Source: Fimenecus sp045545735 (GTDB lineage Bacteria; Bacillota; Clostridia; Oscillospirales; Acutalibacteraceae). Taken from it: DNA of 64,000 bases. The notes below the pieces were generated by a model. The model saw only the letters and a program-made list of their open reading frames with translations, was not told where the DNA came from and did not search any database. The stretch covers positions 62,001 through 126,000 of the forward strand of contig JAZQBM010000010.1 of NCBI GenBank assembly GCA_045545735.1, read 5' to 3'. A program made the translations under genes and the position numbers. Of this stretch, positions 1 through 9,071 are shown piece by piece; the first letter of the stretch is position 1; the number at the start of each line of letters is the position of its first letter.

Positions 1-41
1 ATTTTTATCTTTTTTCGAAAAATTATTTATTAAAATAAAAA

Positions 42-61
42 GGGCGATTTGCGAATCGCCC
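42..61 (-). terminator. Palindromic hairpin, terminator-like, downstream of the lipoprotein gene
   Basis: GGGCGATT-TGCG-AATCGCCC forms an 8-bp stem. Read on the minus strand it is followed by a T-rich run (TTTTTATTTT), so it can end transcription of the lipoprotein gene. A nearly identical hairpin lies at 1033-1052, so it is also a member of a short palindromic repeat family. Confidence 0.6.
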
Positions 62-112
62 AGAGTAGACAGACATAAAGACCTGCCCCTACATTAACTT
101 AATTCATCCGAA

Positions 113-154
113 GACAAGGAACCGTCCCCTGTCTTTTACGTCCCCTGTCTTTTA
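113..154. repeat. REP-like palindrome plus tandem 16-bp repeat
   Basis: Positions 113-133 carry a GAC..GGAACCGTCCCCTGTC element whose inverted copy lies at 914-934 on the other side of the lipoprotein gene. The unit CGTCCCCTGTCTTTTA is repeated in tandem at 123-138 and 139-154. The last three bases of the second unit are the stop codon of the lipoprotein gene. Sequences of this kind (GGGGACGGTTCTCTGTC) recur in many bacterial genomes and resemble REP elements moved by RAYT/IS200-type transposases. No transposase gene is present here. Confidence 0.6.
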
Positions 155-850
155 TGTTTCTGATTGGCTAAACACGGGCGGAGTGCAGAACTCACCATTT
201 ATTTCCACAAAAGGAAATGTATAAACTAATTCTGGATGTTTTTTAAGTCTCAACCTTATAGACGGATATCTTTCTTCTGAAGTAACAGCGTTTATATCGT
301 TTTTATCATATAAATGTGACTGCCAAAGTTCTTTTAATTCTATATTTGTTATCAAATCATAATCACTTTCATAGTATTCAACAATAAATTCTTCTATTTT
401 ATAATTAAAAGGACTTAAAACATCTCCATGTACTAACATGAAAAATGCATTACTATATTTAACTAACAAAACATCATTGTCGCTTTTACCATCATTTGAG
501 TAAACAACAAAATCTTGGTTTTTACAACAAGGTGTCATCTTTGAAAAATCCATTTTCCATCTTGAAAAGTTTTTTATACTTGTTTCAACAGTTTTATAAG
601 AAGTGTATTCTTTTCCGTTTATTTTCCAAATATCTTTTTCAATAGAAATAGTTATTTGCTCAAAATTACAAGCTTCTTTATTTTTCAAGTTCCCTTCAAA
701 AACACTTATTTGATTGTAAGATGTAGATATATTTTTTTCAGGTTCTAATGTATTGTTATTCAATTGTTCTTTTTCATTATTAACACTTAGCCCACAAGCA
801 CTAAAAAGCAATAAAATAACTAATAAAAACAAAGGTCTAATCTTTTTCAT
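152..850 (-). CDS. Secreted lipoprotein of unknown function
   Basis: The 232-residue product begins with a short basic stretch, a hydrophobic segment (about residues 7-17) and a lipobox LFSAC with Cys19, so it should be exported, lipidated and anchored outside the membrane. The mature part starts with an Asn/Glu-rich linker and shows no family I recognise. I chose the ATG at 850 because AAAGGAG lies just upstream; an in-frame ATG at 874 would extend the protein past the natural signal peptide. The stop codon lies inside a repeat unit, so the C-terminus may have been altered when the repeat arrived. The gene stands alone between nested palindromic repeats. Confidence 0.75.
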   Translation of the reverse strand: MKKIRPLFLLVILLLFSACGLSVNNEKEQLNNNTLEPEKNISTSYNQISVFEGNLKNKEACNFEQITISIEKDIWKINGKEYTSYKTVETSIKNFSRWKMDFSKMTPCCKNQDFVVYSNDGKSDNDVLLVKYSNAFFMLVHGDVLSPFNYKIEEFIVEYYESDYDLITNIELKELWQSHLYDKNDINAVTSEERYPSIRLRLKKHPELVYTFPFVEINGEFCTPPVFSQSET

Positions 851-913
851 AGTGTGCACTCCTTTCATCTGCAATCCATCTGAGAATCATCTATAGGCAG
901 TCCACCACACATA

Positions 914-934
914 GACAGGGGACGGTTCTCTGTC
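914..934. repeat. REP-like palindrome, inverted copy of 113-133
   Basis: GACAGGGGACGGTTCTCTGTC-type element. Its reverse complement matches 113-133 at all but about two positions. It sits upstream of the lipoprotein start, so the gene is framed by an inverted pair. Confidence 0.6.
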
Positions 935-1032
935 TTCTTCAAATTTTCAAACATTTTTCTACCAACCCCTTGCGTATCAATTTTTCTTACAATTCAAATA
1001 TATCACTAATTTTATAAAAAGTCAAACGAAAA

Positions 1033-1052
1033 GGGCGATTTGTAAATCGCCC
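1033..1052 (-). terminator. Terminator-like hairpin after argF
   Basis: GGGCGATT-TGTA-AATCGCCC stem-loop. On the minus strand it is followed by TTTTCG and lies 12 bases after the argF stop, so it probably ends the arginine operon. It is the second copy of the palindrome at 42-61. Confidence 0.6.
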
Positions 1053-1064
1053 CTACTTAGTATA

Positions 1065-1976
1065 TTATTTTCTTTCCATTAATGTAACCATAACAGCCTT
1101 TTGTGCGTGAAGTCTGTTTTCTGCTTCGTCGAAGATTTCATCTGCATGAGATTCGAAAACTTCTTCTGTGATTTCTTCGCCACGGTGAGCAGGTAAACAA
1201 TGTTGCACCATACAACCTGGATTTGCTGCTTCAAGTGTTTTCTTGTTAATCTGATAAACGCCCTCAAACACTTTCTTTCTGTAAATGAATTCTTCTTCCT
1301 GTCCCATTGATGCCCATACGTCAGTAAAAATTACGTCAGCACCTGCACTTGCTTCAATTGGGTCACGATAAAGACCGAAATGGCCGTTTTGATTTGCAAA
1401 TTCAAGAACTCGCTTATCAGGGTCAAATCCCTCAGGGCAAGCAACAGTTACGTCCATACCCATTTTAAGACCGCCAACAATAAGTGAGTTAGCCATATTG
1501 TTACCATCGCCAATGTATGTCATTTTAAGACCATCAAGGTGCCCTTTATGTTCACGAACTGTCATAAGGTCAGCAAGGACCTGACAAGGATGGCAGAAGT
1601 CAGTAAGACCGTTAATAATCGGAATAGAACCGTATTTTGCAAGGTTTTCAACTTCGCTCTGTTCAAAAGTTCTAATCATAATACCGTCAAGGTAACGTGA
1701 AAGAACGCGAGCGGTGTCCTGAATAGGCTCGCCACGACCAATTTGCAAGTCACGGTTTGAAAGGAACAACGCCTGACCGCCTAACTGATACATACCTGTT
1801 TCAAAAGAAACACGAGTACGGGTTGATGACTTCTGGAAAATCATACCAAGAGTCTGACCTGCAAGACGATGGTGTGTAATATGATTTTTATTTTCATATT
1901 TCAACTGGTCGGCAAGATTAAGAATATCTGTAATTTCTTCAGTTGAAAGTGAAAGCATACTTAAAAGATGTTTCAT
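1065..1976 (-). CDS. argF: Ornithine carbamoyltransferase
   Basis: It transfers the carbamoyl group of carbamoyl phosphate to ornithine to give citrulline, in the cytosol. The 303 residues match the family length. The carbamoyl-phosphate motif STRTR is at residues 51-55, HPCQ at 129-132 and the ornithine-binding HCLPAHRGEE begins at residue 259. It is the last gene of the arginine operon, three bases after argD and before a hairpin. A catabolic role is unlikely because no arcA or arcC is nearby and the neighbours are all biosynthetic. Confidence 0.97.
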   Translation of the reverse strand: MKHLLSMLSLSTEEITDILNLADQLKYENKNHITHHRLAGQTLGMIFQKSSTRTRVSFETGMYQLGGQALFLSNRDLQIGRGEPIQDTARVLSRYLDGIMIRTFEQSEVENLAKYGSIPIINGLTDFCHPCQVLADLMTVREHKGHLDGLKMTYIGDGNNMANSLIVGGLKMGMDVTVACPEGFDPDKRVLEFANQNGHFGLYRDPIEASAGADVIFTDVWASMGQEEEFIYRKKVFEGVYQINKKTLEAANPGCMVQHCLPAHRGEEITEEVFESHADEIFDEAENRLHAQKAVMVTLMERK

Positions 1977-1979
1977 AAT

Positions 1980-3155
1980 TTATACCTCTGCAATAATATT
2001 TTTCAAAATGTTAATACCCTTGTCAATTTCTTCTTTTGTAATTACCAAAGGTGGTAACATTCGAAGTTTTGTTTTAGCGGTGAGAATTAAAAGTCCGTTC
2101 TCACTGCATTTTTTTGCGATTTCGCCTGCGTTTTTAGTCTTGAGTTCAATACCGAGCATCATTCCAAGACCGCTGACGGACTTAACTTCTTCTATTTCTG
2201 CAAGTTTTTCTCTTATGTACTCACCTTTTTTGGTGACTTCGTTAAGAAAATTGTCAGTTAAACATTCAAGAATATATTTTGCACCTGCACAAGCCACTGG
2301 ATTTCCACCAAAGGTTGTACCGTGTGTTCCCGCAGTTAATATATTAGCACACTTTTCAGTACAAAGGCAAGCACCCATTGGAAGACCGTTACCGATACCC
2401 TTTGCACTTGTTACAACATCAGGTGAAATGCCTGCGTGCTGATATGCAAACAATTTACCTGTTCTGCCCATACCCGTCTGCACTTCGTCTATCATTAAAA
2501 GAATATCTTTTTCTTTGCAGACTTTTTCAACAGTTTTCAAAAAGTCGAAATCAGTTGGAACAACTCCGCCCTCACCCTGAACAACTTCAAGAATAATTGC
2601 ACAAACTGTATCGTCTGCCATTTCTAAAAACTGCTCTGTATTGCCTGATTCAACATACTTGAAGCCCTGCACAAAAGGATTGAAGAACTTATGATAATGC
2701 TCTTGTCCCGTTGCAGTAATTGTAGCCATTGTTCTGCCATGAAATGAGTTTACAAGAGTGATTATATTATAACGGTTTTCACCATATTTATCAAAACTAT
2801 ATTTACGGGCAAGTTTTATTGCACACTCATTTGCTTCAGCACCCGAATTGCAAAGGAAAACGCGGTCAAACCCTGTTTTAGAAGTCAACATTTCAGCATA
2901 CTCTGCAACAGTTGAGTTGTAATAAAGGTTTGATGTATGCTGAACTTTTTTAAGTTGTTCGGTTACTGCATTAATCCAACCATCATTATTGTAGCCGAGT
3001 GAATTTACACCAATACCTGAGCCGAAGTCTATAACTTCATTGCCCTCACTATCAATAAATGTTGCACCGTTACCCTTTTCGATTGAAACGGGGAAATGTG
3101 CATAAGTTGGCATTAAACTGTTATCTGCTTGAGATTTAATTATATCTAAATTCAT
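1980..3155 (-). CDS. argD: Acetylornithine aminotransferase
   Basis: PLP-dependent class III aminotransferase that converts N-acetylglutamate semialdehyde to N-acetylornithine with glutamate as donor. The protein has the PLP-lysine context SAKGIGNG, the cofactor Asp in MIDEVQTG and the family length (391 residues). I place the start at 3155 because GGTGAT lies 4 bases upstream. A more distal ATG at 3167 overlaps the argB stop (TAATG) but has no independent ribosome binding site. It is translationally close to argB and may also serve in lysine synthesis, as ArgD does in other bacteria. Confidence 0.95.
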   Translation of the reverse strand: MNLDIIKSQADNSLMPTYAHFPVSIEKGNGATFIDSEGNEVIDFGSGIGVNSLGYNNDGWINAVTEQLKKVQHTSNLYYNSTVAEYAEMLTSKTGFDRVFLCNSGAEANECAIKLARKYSFDKYGENRYNIITLVNSFHGRTMATITATGQEHYHKFFNPFVQGFKYVESGNTEQFLEMADDTVCAIILEVVQGEGGVVPTDFDFLKTVEKVCKEKDILLMIDEVQTGMGRTGKLFAYQHAGISPDVVTSAKGIGNGLPMGACLCTEKCANILTAGTHGTTFGGNPVACAGAKYILECLTDNFLNEVTKKGEYIREKLAEIEEVKSVSGLGMMLGIELKTKNAGEIAKKCSENGLLILTAKTKLRMLPPLVITKEEIDKGINILKNIIAEV

Positions 3156-3166
3156 ATTTATCACCA

Positions 3167-4027
3167 TTAAAGGAACATTGTACCGATACCAGAGTCTGTA
3201 AGCATTTCAATAAGGATTGAATGTGGAATTCTGCCGTCAATAATATGTGTACGCTTAACTCCACGACGGACTGCCTCAACACAACAATCAATTTTTGGAA
3301 TCATACCGCCCTTGATTATGCCCTGACTTTTAAGTTGTGGCACTTCACTTGCTTTTACAACGTGAATAAGTGTATCTTCGTCGTCTTTGTCGCGTAAAAG
3401 TCCGCGAACATCTGTCATCAGTAAAAGTTTTTCAGCACCGAGAGCCGCCGCAATTTTAGCCGCCGCAATATCTGCATTAATATTGAAAACTTCACCATTT
3501 TCGCCACAACCAACAGTTGAAATTACAGGAATATAATGTTGGTCGAGAATTCCGTGAATGAGAGTTGTATCAATATCAACAATATCACCAACAAAGCCAA
3601 TGTCTTTCTCAACTTTTTTTGCTTTAATCATACCATCATCAAGTCCGCAGATGCCTATTCCGTGACCACCGTGATGATGAAGAAGATGCACAAGTCTTTT
3701 ATTAACTTTACCTGCAAGCACCATTTGAACAACGTCAATAGTTTCTTCGTCAGTATAACGAAGACCGTCAACGAATTTTGACTCCTTGCCAATTTTTCCC
3801 AGCATTTCGTTGATTTCAGGTCCACCACCGTGAACAAGAACAACATTAACGCCAACTGAACGAAGAAGAACAATATCAGTCATAACTGCGTCCTGTAAAT
3901 CCTCGTTAATCATAGCGTTACCGCCGTATTTAATAACAACTGTTTTATTGTGATAATGCTGTATGTAAGGAAGTGCTTGTACCAGCACTTCGCTACGGTC
4001 AGCATGAGAAAGTTTTGAAATGTCCAT
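3167..4027 (-). CDS. argB: Acetylglutamate kinase
   Basis: It phosphorylates N-acetylglutamate with ATP, the second step of the acetylated arginine pathway. The 286-residue amino acid kinase fold shows KYGGNAM near the N-terminus and the glycine-rich loop VHGGGPEI, both of which form the nucleotide site. The N-terminal extension is compatible with an arginine-inhibited hexameric enzyme, but that cannot be decided from the sequence alone. The start follows CCGGAGG. Its stop abuts the argD start region. Confidence 0.96.
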   Translation of the reverse strand: MDISKLSHADRSEVLVQALPYIQHYHNKTVVIKYGGNAMINEDLQDAVMTDIVLLRSVGVNVVLVHGGGPEINEMLGKIGKESKFVDGLRYTDEETIDVVQMVLAGKVNKRLVHLLHHHGGHGIGICGLDDGMIKAKKVEKDIGFVGDIVDIDTTLIHGILDQHYIPVISTVGCGENGEVFNINADIAAAKIAAALGAEKLLLMTDVRGLLRDKDDEDTLIHVVKASEVPQLKSQGIIKGGMIPKIDCCVEAVRRGVKRTHIIDGRIPHSILIEMLTDSGIGTMFL

Positions 4028-4069
4028 AATATCCTCCGGATAAGTGTAAAATGTGTGTACTATTGAAAA

Positions 4070-5290
4070 TTAGGTTCTGTAGTCTCCATTTATCTTTACA
4101 TATTCGTATGTAAGGTCGCAACCATATGCCGTAGCTGAATATTCACCGTCGTTAAGTTCAACAATGATGTAAACCTCGTCTTCAATGAGAACTTGTTTTG
4201 CGATTTCTTCTGAAAATTCTATGCCTGAACCATCTTTACATACTGGGATTTCTCCGCCTGCAGATTTAAATGAAACATCTACTTTATTAACATCAATATC
4301 TACACCAGCATAACCGAGTGCACAAAGAATACGTCCCCAGTTTGCATCCGCACCAAACATTGCAGCTTTTACGAGAGAAGAGCAAATTACACTCTTTGCA
4401 CAAACTTTTGCAATTTCTTTTGACTTTGCACCGCTTACTTGACATTCAACAAGTTTTGTAGCACCCTCACCGTCTTTTGCCATAAGTTTTACAAGTTTTT
4501 CGCAGATTGCATTAAGTGCTGAAACGAATGTGTAATAATCATCGTTTTCTGTTTCAATCCTCTTATTACCGCAAAGTCCTGATGCTAAAACTGCAACAGT
4601 ATCGTTTGTTGAAGTGTCGCCGTCAACTGAAAGCATATTGAAACTGTCTTTTACAACTTCTAAAAGTGCTTTTTTAAGCATTTCACTTGAAATATTGGCG
4701 TCAGTAGTGATAAATCCAAGCATTGTTGCCATATTGGGATGAATCATACCGCTACCCTTTGAAATAGCACCGATTTTACATTCTTTTCCATCAAGCGTAA
4801 ATGTGACTGCAAACTCTTTTTTAACTGTATCAGTTGTCATAATTGCTTGAGCCGCATTATCAGAACCGTCTGCACTCAATTCATCAACAAGTTGTGCCAC
4901 TCCATTTTGAATAGGCTCAATATTAATCGGTTGACCGATAACACCAGTTGATGCAACAACAAAATCCGTTGGTTTAAGGTTTGTAGCATCTGCAACGAGT
5001 TTGCACATCATTTCCGCCTTTTCAACACCATCTGCGTTGCAAGTATTAGCAATACCGCTATTACAGATTATGCCGTAAGCCTTGCCGTCTGCAATGTTGT
5101 TTCTTGTAACTGTAATAGGTGCACCGTAAACAAGATTTTGTGTATAAACCGCTGCTGTATCGCACTCAGTTTTTGAAAGTATAAGTGCTAAATCTTTTTT
5201 TGTTTTGTTTTTACGAATTCCGCAGTGAATACCGCTTGCCTTAAAGCCTTTTGGAGCAGTTACACCGCCGTCAATAAATTTAAAATCCAT
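4070..5290 (-). CDS. argJ: Bifunctional glutamate N-acetyltransferase / N-acetylornithine acetyltransferase
   Basis: It recycles the acetyl group from N-acetylornithine to glutamate, which explains why no argA or argE is needed. The precursor is cleaved autocatalytically into two chains between Ala and Thr in HPNMATMLGF, the motif visible here after KGSGMI; the new N-terminal Thr is the nucleophile. Length (406 residues) is normal for the family. The start at 5290 is supported by GGTGA 4 bases upstream. An ATG at 5302 overlaps the argC stop. Whether it is mono- or bifunctional cannot be read from the motifs. Confidence 0.95.
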   Translation of the reverse strand: MDFKFIDGGVTAPKGFKASGIHCGIRKNKTKKDLALILSKTECDTAAVYTQNLVYGAPITVTRNNIADGKAYGIICNSGIANTCNADGVEKAEMMCKLVADATNLKPTDFVVASTGVIGQPINIEPIQNGVAQLVDELSADGSDNAAQAIMTTDTVKKEFAVTFTLDGKECKIGAISKGSGMIHPNMATMLGFITTDANISSEMLKKALLEVVKDSFNMLSVDGDTSTNDTVAVLASGLCGNKRIETENDDYYTFVSALNAICEKLVKLMAKDGEGATKLVECQVSGAKSKEIAKVCAKSVICSSLVKAAMFGADANWGRILCALGYAGVDIDVNKVDVSFKSAGGEIPVCKDGSGIEFSEEIAKQVLIEDEVYIIVELNDGEYSATAYGCDLTYEYVKINGDYRT

Positions 5291-5301
5291 TTTATTCACC
5301 A

Positions 5302-6234
5302 TTATAAACTAAGTTGAAATTTAGGGTCTAAGCCCATTTTTACATTCAAACATTGTACTGCTGCACCGGAAGCACCTTTTCCCAAGTTATCATATCTTGC
5401 GATTAAAAGAATTCTGTCCTCATTACCGCAAACGGTAATTTCCATACCGTCGTTTTCGCTCATTTTGTTACCTGCGATAAATCCGTTTTCGTCCATGATT
5501 TCTTTATACTTAACAATATCTGAATTATATTTTTCTTTGTAAAGTGCCTTAATATCTTCAGCAGTTTTTCCATTCTTCAAATCTTTTTTGAAAAGTGGAA
5601 CTGTCATAACCATACCGCTGAAATAGTCGCAAATATACGGGCTGAAAATCGGCTCATTGTGAAGTCCTGAAATCGCTTTCATTTCTTTGAGGTGCTTATG
5701 CTGTTGAGTGAGAGCATACTCACGAGGTGCATCTAAAAGAGTATCGCGATTTTCGTCTTCATATTGAGCAATTCCGTTTTTACCTGCACCGCTATAACCT
5801 GACATAGCGTGACAAACAATGCAAATGTCACTGTCCACAATTCCTGCATCAACCAAAGGTTTTACAAGTGCAATAAATCCACTTGCGTAGCAACCCGGTA
5901 CTGCAATACGTTTTGAGCTTTTGAGTTTTGTTTCAAATTCTTCTGAAAGTTCAGGGAAACCGTAAGCCCAGCCATCGTTTGTTCTGTGAGCAGTTGAAGT
6001 GTCGATTACAATTGTATTATCGTTTTCAATAAGTGACACTGCCTCAATCGCTGCAACATCAGGCAAGCAAAGGAATGCAATATCAGCACTGTTGAGTGCT
6101 TGTTTTCTTGCATTTGTATCTTTTCTTAAACTTTCGGGAAGAGTTATAAGTTCTATATCTTCTCGTTTTGCAAGGCGGTCAAAGATTTTAAGGCCGGTTG
6201 TACCTTGACTGCCGTCAATAAATATTTTAGTCAT
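5302..6234 (-). CDS. argC: N-acetyl-gamma-glutamyl-phosphate reductase (type 2)
   Basis: NADPH-dependent reduction of N-acetylglutamyl phosphate to the semialdehyde. At 310 residues it belongs to the shorter type 2 subfamily rather than the roughly 345-residue type. The N-terminal DGSQGTTG is the dinucleotide-binding loop, and the catalytic cysteine lies in VPGCYASG. It sits between argH and argJ with an 11-base gap to argH, consistent with one transcript. Confidence 0.95.
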   Translation of the reverse strand: MTKIFIDGSQGTTGLKIFDRLAKREDIELITLPESLRKDTNARKQALNSADIAFLCLPDVAAIEAVSLIENDNTIVIDTSTAHRTNDGWAYGFPELSEEFETKLKSSKRIAVPGCYASGFIALVKPLVDAGIVDSDICIVCHAMSGYSGAGKNGIAQYEDENRDTLLDAPREYALTQQHKHLKEMKAISGLHNEPIFSPYICDYFSGMVMTVPLFKKDLKNGKTAEDIKALYKEKYNSDIVKYKEIMDENGFIAGNKMSENDGMEITVCGNEDRILLIARYDNLGKGASGAAVQCLNVKMGLDPKFQLSL

Positions 6235-6245
6235 ATATATTTTCC

Positions 6246-7616
6246 TTATTTATTTAAACTTTTTACACGTTCTACTTGTGCTAACACATTCTGTGGTGCA
6301 GGGCCACCGAGTGAAGTACGGTCATTTACGCATTTATCAAGATTGATAGCCATATACACACCATCATCAAAAATATCGCAAACTGCTTTGTATTCTTCAA
6401 GTGGAAGTGTTTCAAGTGTAAGACCTTTTTTGATGCAAAGGGCTACAAGTTCGCCTGTTGCTTTATATGCATCACGGAATGGAAGTCCTTTTCCTACAAG
6501 ATAGTCAGCACAATCAGTTGCATTGATAAAACCGCCTGCCGCCGCTTTTCTCATATTTTCGGGAAGTGCAGTCATTGTGTCAAGCATTGGAATAAATGCT
6601 GTAAGGCACATTTTTACTGTATCAAAAGCATCAAAAATTGCTTCTTTATCTTCTTGCATATCTTTGTTATAAGCAAGTGGCAAGCCTTTCATCATTGTGA
6701 GAAGTGTTGTTAAATCGCCAAACACACGACCTGATTTACCACGAATAAGCTCTGTAATATCAGGATTTTTCTTCTGTGGCATAATTGATGAGCCTGTTGA
6801 AAATGCGTCGTCAAGTTCAATGAATTTAAATTCCCAAGAGCACCAGAGCACGATTTCTTCTGAAAAACGAGAAAGATGCACCATAATAATTGAGATTACT
6901 GATGCGAGTTCCATACAGAAATCACGGTCAGAAACTGAGTCGAGGGAGTTTTTCATTGCACCATTAAAGCCAAGTGCTTTTGCGGTCATTTCACGGTCTG
7001 TGTTATATGTTGTACCTGCCAATGCACAAGCACCTAAAGGTGAATAATTCATTCTGTCGGTCGCCTGTTGTAATCTTTCTTTATCACGCATTAACATTTC
7101 TGCATAAGCCATTAAGTGATGACCGAATGTAATAGGCTGTGCACGTTGAAGATGAGTGTAACCCGGCATTACTGCACTTGCGTACTGTTCTGCTTTTTTG
7201 CAAAGAACATCTACAAGTTCGGTAAGTTGATTGTAAAGTGCATCACACTCATGGCGAAGATAAAGTCTTATGTCAACTGCAACCTGGTCATTACGGCTTC
7301 TTGCTGTATGTAAACGCTTGCCTGCCGAACCTATTCTTGAAGTAAGTTCGCCCTCAACAAAAGTATGAATATCTTCAGCATTAGGGTCAATTTCTAATTC
7401 TCCGCACTCGATTTCTGCCTTAATTGCTTTAAGTCCATCAGTAATCTGCGTAAGGTCTTCTGCTGAAATAATTCCTTGAGCACAAAGCATTGCTGCGTGA
7501 GCAAGACTTCCGTCAATATCTTCTTTATACATACGACTGTCAAACTTAATTGATGAGTTAAAGTCGTTAGTTTTTGGGTCGATTTCTTTTGAAAATCTGC
7601 CTTTCCAAAGTTGCAT
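6246..7616 (-). CDS. argH: Argininosuccinate lyase
   Basis: It splits argininosuccinate into arginine and fumarate. This 456-residue member of the fumarase/aspartase superfamily carries the signature GSSIMPQKKNPD, whose flexible loop contains the catalytic serine, and HTARSRNDQV near residue 105. The start is the ATG at 7616 because GGTGAC directly upstream is the ribosome binding site. The in-frame GTG at 7625 is part of that site and not a likely start. It is the second gene of the operon. Confidence 0.97.
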   Translation of the reverse strand: MQLWKGRFSKEIDPKTNDFNSSIKFDSRMYKEDIDGSLAHAAMLCAQGIISAEDLTQITDGLKAIKAEIECGELEIDPNAEDIHTFVEGELTSRIGSAGKRLHTARSRNDQVAVDIRLYLRHECDALYNQLTELVDVLCKKAEQYASAVMPGYTHLQRAQPITFGHHLMAYAEMLMRDKERLQQATDRMNYSPLGACALAGTTYNTDREMTAKALGFNGAMKNSLDSVSDRDFCMELASVISIIMVHLSRFSEEIVLWCSWEFKFIELDDAFSTGSSIMPQKKNPDITELIRGKSGRVFGDLTTLLTMMKGLPLAYNKDMQEDKEAIFDAFDTVKMCLTAFIPMLDTMTALPENMRKAAAGGFINATDCADYLVGKGLPFRDAYKATGELVALCIKKGLTLETLPLEEYKAVCDIFDDGVYMAINLDKCVNDRTSLGGPAPQNVLAQVERVKSLNK

Positions 7617-7653
7617 AATTGTCACCTTTAATTTATGTCTATATTAGCACAAT

Positions 7654-7681
7654 ACGACAAAGAGAATTTTCCCTTTGTCGT
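7654..7681 (-). other. Intergenic stem-loop between argG and argH
   Basis: On the minus strand ACGACAAAGGG pairs with CTCTTTGTCGT across a short loop (one G-T pair). No U-run follows, so it is unlikely to be a strong terminator. It may stabilise or process the polycistronic mRNA between argG and argH. Confidence 0.45.
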
Positions 7682-7693
7682 TGTTGTAAGTTA

Positions 7694-8929
7694 TTAGTTA
7701 TTTTCGTTTCTTTGCTTATCGAGTAAAGCCTTTACTTTAATTGAAAGACCAAAGAGGTTGATAAATCCAGCTGAATCTTTCTGGTTATATGCACCGCCGT
7801 CGTCACCGAATGATGCAACGTTTTCATCATAAAGTGAGTATGGAGATGTGATACCTGCATTGATAATGTTGCCCTTGTAAAGTTTAAGTTTAACATCACC
7901 TGTTACTGTTTTCTGTGTTTCGTCAACGAAAGCTGAAAGTGCTTCACGAAGTGGTGTGAACCAAAGTCCATTGTAAACAACTTCACCGAATTTCTGTGCA
8001 ACAAGTTTCTTGTAGTGCTGTGTATCACGGTCAAGACAAATCATTTCAAGAAGTTCGTGTGCTTTGTAAAGGATTGCACCACCTGGAGTTTCATAAACAC
8101 CACGGCTCTTCATACCTACAAGACGGTTTTCAACGATGTCAAGAAGACCGATACCATTTGCACCACCAAGTTCGTTGAGTTTTTCAACGATTGCAAGACC
8201 TTTCATTTCTACGCCGTCAATAGCTGTTGGAACGCCCTGTTCAAAATGAATTGTAACGTAAGTTGGTTCATCCGGAGCCTGTTCAGGAGAAACGCCCATT
8301 TCAAGGAAACCTTCCTTGTTATAGAGTGGCTCATTTGCAGGGTCTTCAAGGTCAAGACCTTCGTGAGATAAGTGCCATACGTTCTTATCTTTTGAATAGT
8401 TTGTTTCACGATTAATTTTAAGAGGAATATTGTGAGCCTCAGCATAAGCGATTTCTTCTTCACGTGATTTGATGTCCCATTCACGCCAAGGAGCAATAAT
8501 TGCCATTTCAGGAGCAAATGCCTTAAGTGTCAATTCAAAACGAACCTGGTCATTACCCTTACCTGTACAACCATGACAGATAGCGTCAGCACCTTCTTTG
8601 ATTGCGATTTCAGCAAGTCCCTTTGCGATACAAGGGCGAGCGTGAGATGTGCCGAGAAGATACTGTTCATATTCTGCACCTGCTTTAAGGCAAGGCCAGA
8701 TATATTCTTCAACATATTCTTCTTTCAAATCAAGAACATAAAGTTTTGAAGCACCTGTTGCGATTGCTTTTTCTTCAAGTCCGTCAAGTTCAGTGCCCTG
8801 ACCAACGTCACCTGAAACTGCAATAACCTCACAGTTGTTATAATTTTCTTTAAGCCATGGGATGATAATTGATGTATCAAGACCACCTGAATAAGCTAAA
8901 ACTACCTTTTTGATATCTTTCTTTTCCAT
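7694..8929 (-). CDS. argG: Argininosuccinate synthase
   Basis: It condenses citrulline and aspartate with ATP hydrolysis to AMP and PPi. The 411-residue sequence opens with the PP-loop AYSGGLDTS, followed by the conserved CHGCTGKGNDQVRFE segment. The start follows GGAGG. It is the promoter-proximal gene of the operon, with its own promoter and ARG-box-like operators upstream at 8986-9089, so the whole pathway from glutamate to arginine is transcribed from here, in the order G-H-C-J-B-D-F. Confidence 0.97.
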   Translation of the reverse strand: MEKKDIKKVVLAYSGGLDTSIIIPWLKENYNNCEVIAVSGDVGQGTELDGLEEKAIATGASKLYVLDLKEEYVEEYIWPCLKAGAEYEQYLLGTSHARPCIAKGLAEIAIKEGADAICHGCTGKGNDQVRFELTLKAFAPEMAIIAPWREWDIKSREEEIAYAEAHNIPLKINRETNYSKDKNVWHLSHEGLDLEDPANEPLYNKEGFLEMGVSPEQAPDEPTYVTIHFEQGVPTAIDGVEMKGLAIVEKLNELGGANGIGLLDIVENRLVGMKSRGVYETPGGAILYKAHELLEMICLDRDTQHYKKLVAQKFGEVVYNGLWFTPLREALSAFVDETQKTVTGDVKLKLYKGNIINAGITSPYSLYDENVASFGDDGGAYNQKDSAGFINLFGLSIKVKALLDKQRNENN

Positions 8930-8985
8930 TGTGTATTCCTCCGAAAAAACTGCTCATTTATTGTGCAATTTGTAGTATGGGTTAT

Positions 8986-9013
8986 ATTATACACGCTTTT
9001 TTCATTAAATCAA
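8986..9013 (-). promoter_or_regulatory. Probable sigma-A promoter of the arginine operon
   Basis: Minus strand: -35 TTGATT at 9013-9008, a 16-bp spacer, and a perfect -10 TATAAT at 8991-8986. The predicted start of transcription is about 50 bases before the argG ATG. Confidence 0.65.
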
Positions 9014-9043
9014 GTATTTTTGCATACTTTTTTGGGATTTTTT

Positions 9044-9057
9044 GTATTTTTATTCAA
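9044..9057 (-). promoter_or_regulatory. Putative ARG box 1 (ArgR/AhrC operator)
   Basis: On the minus strand this reads TTGAATAAAAATAC, closely matching the Bacillus ARG box core (ATGAATAAAAATKCA). It lies about 30 bp upstream of the -35 element. No argR gene is in the window. Confidence 0.5.
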
Positions 9058-9071
9058 TTATTTGCATATTT

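Noticed and set aside
152..1052. Insertion sequence carrying the lipoprotein gene
   Set aside because: No transposase is encoded and the flanking elements are short palindromes, not IS ends.
7654..7681. Terminator separating argG from argH
   Set aside because: The stem is good but there is no U-run, and the pathway logic and spacing favour one operon.
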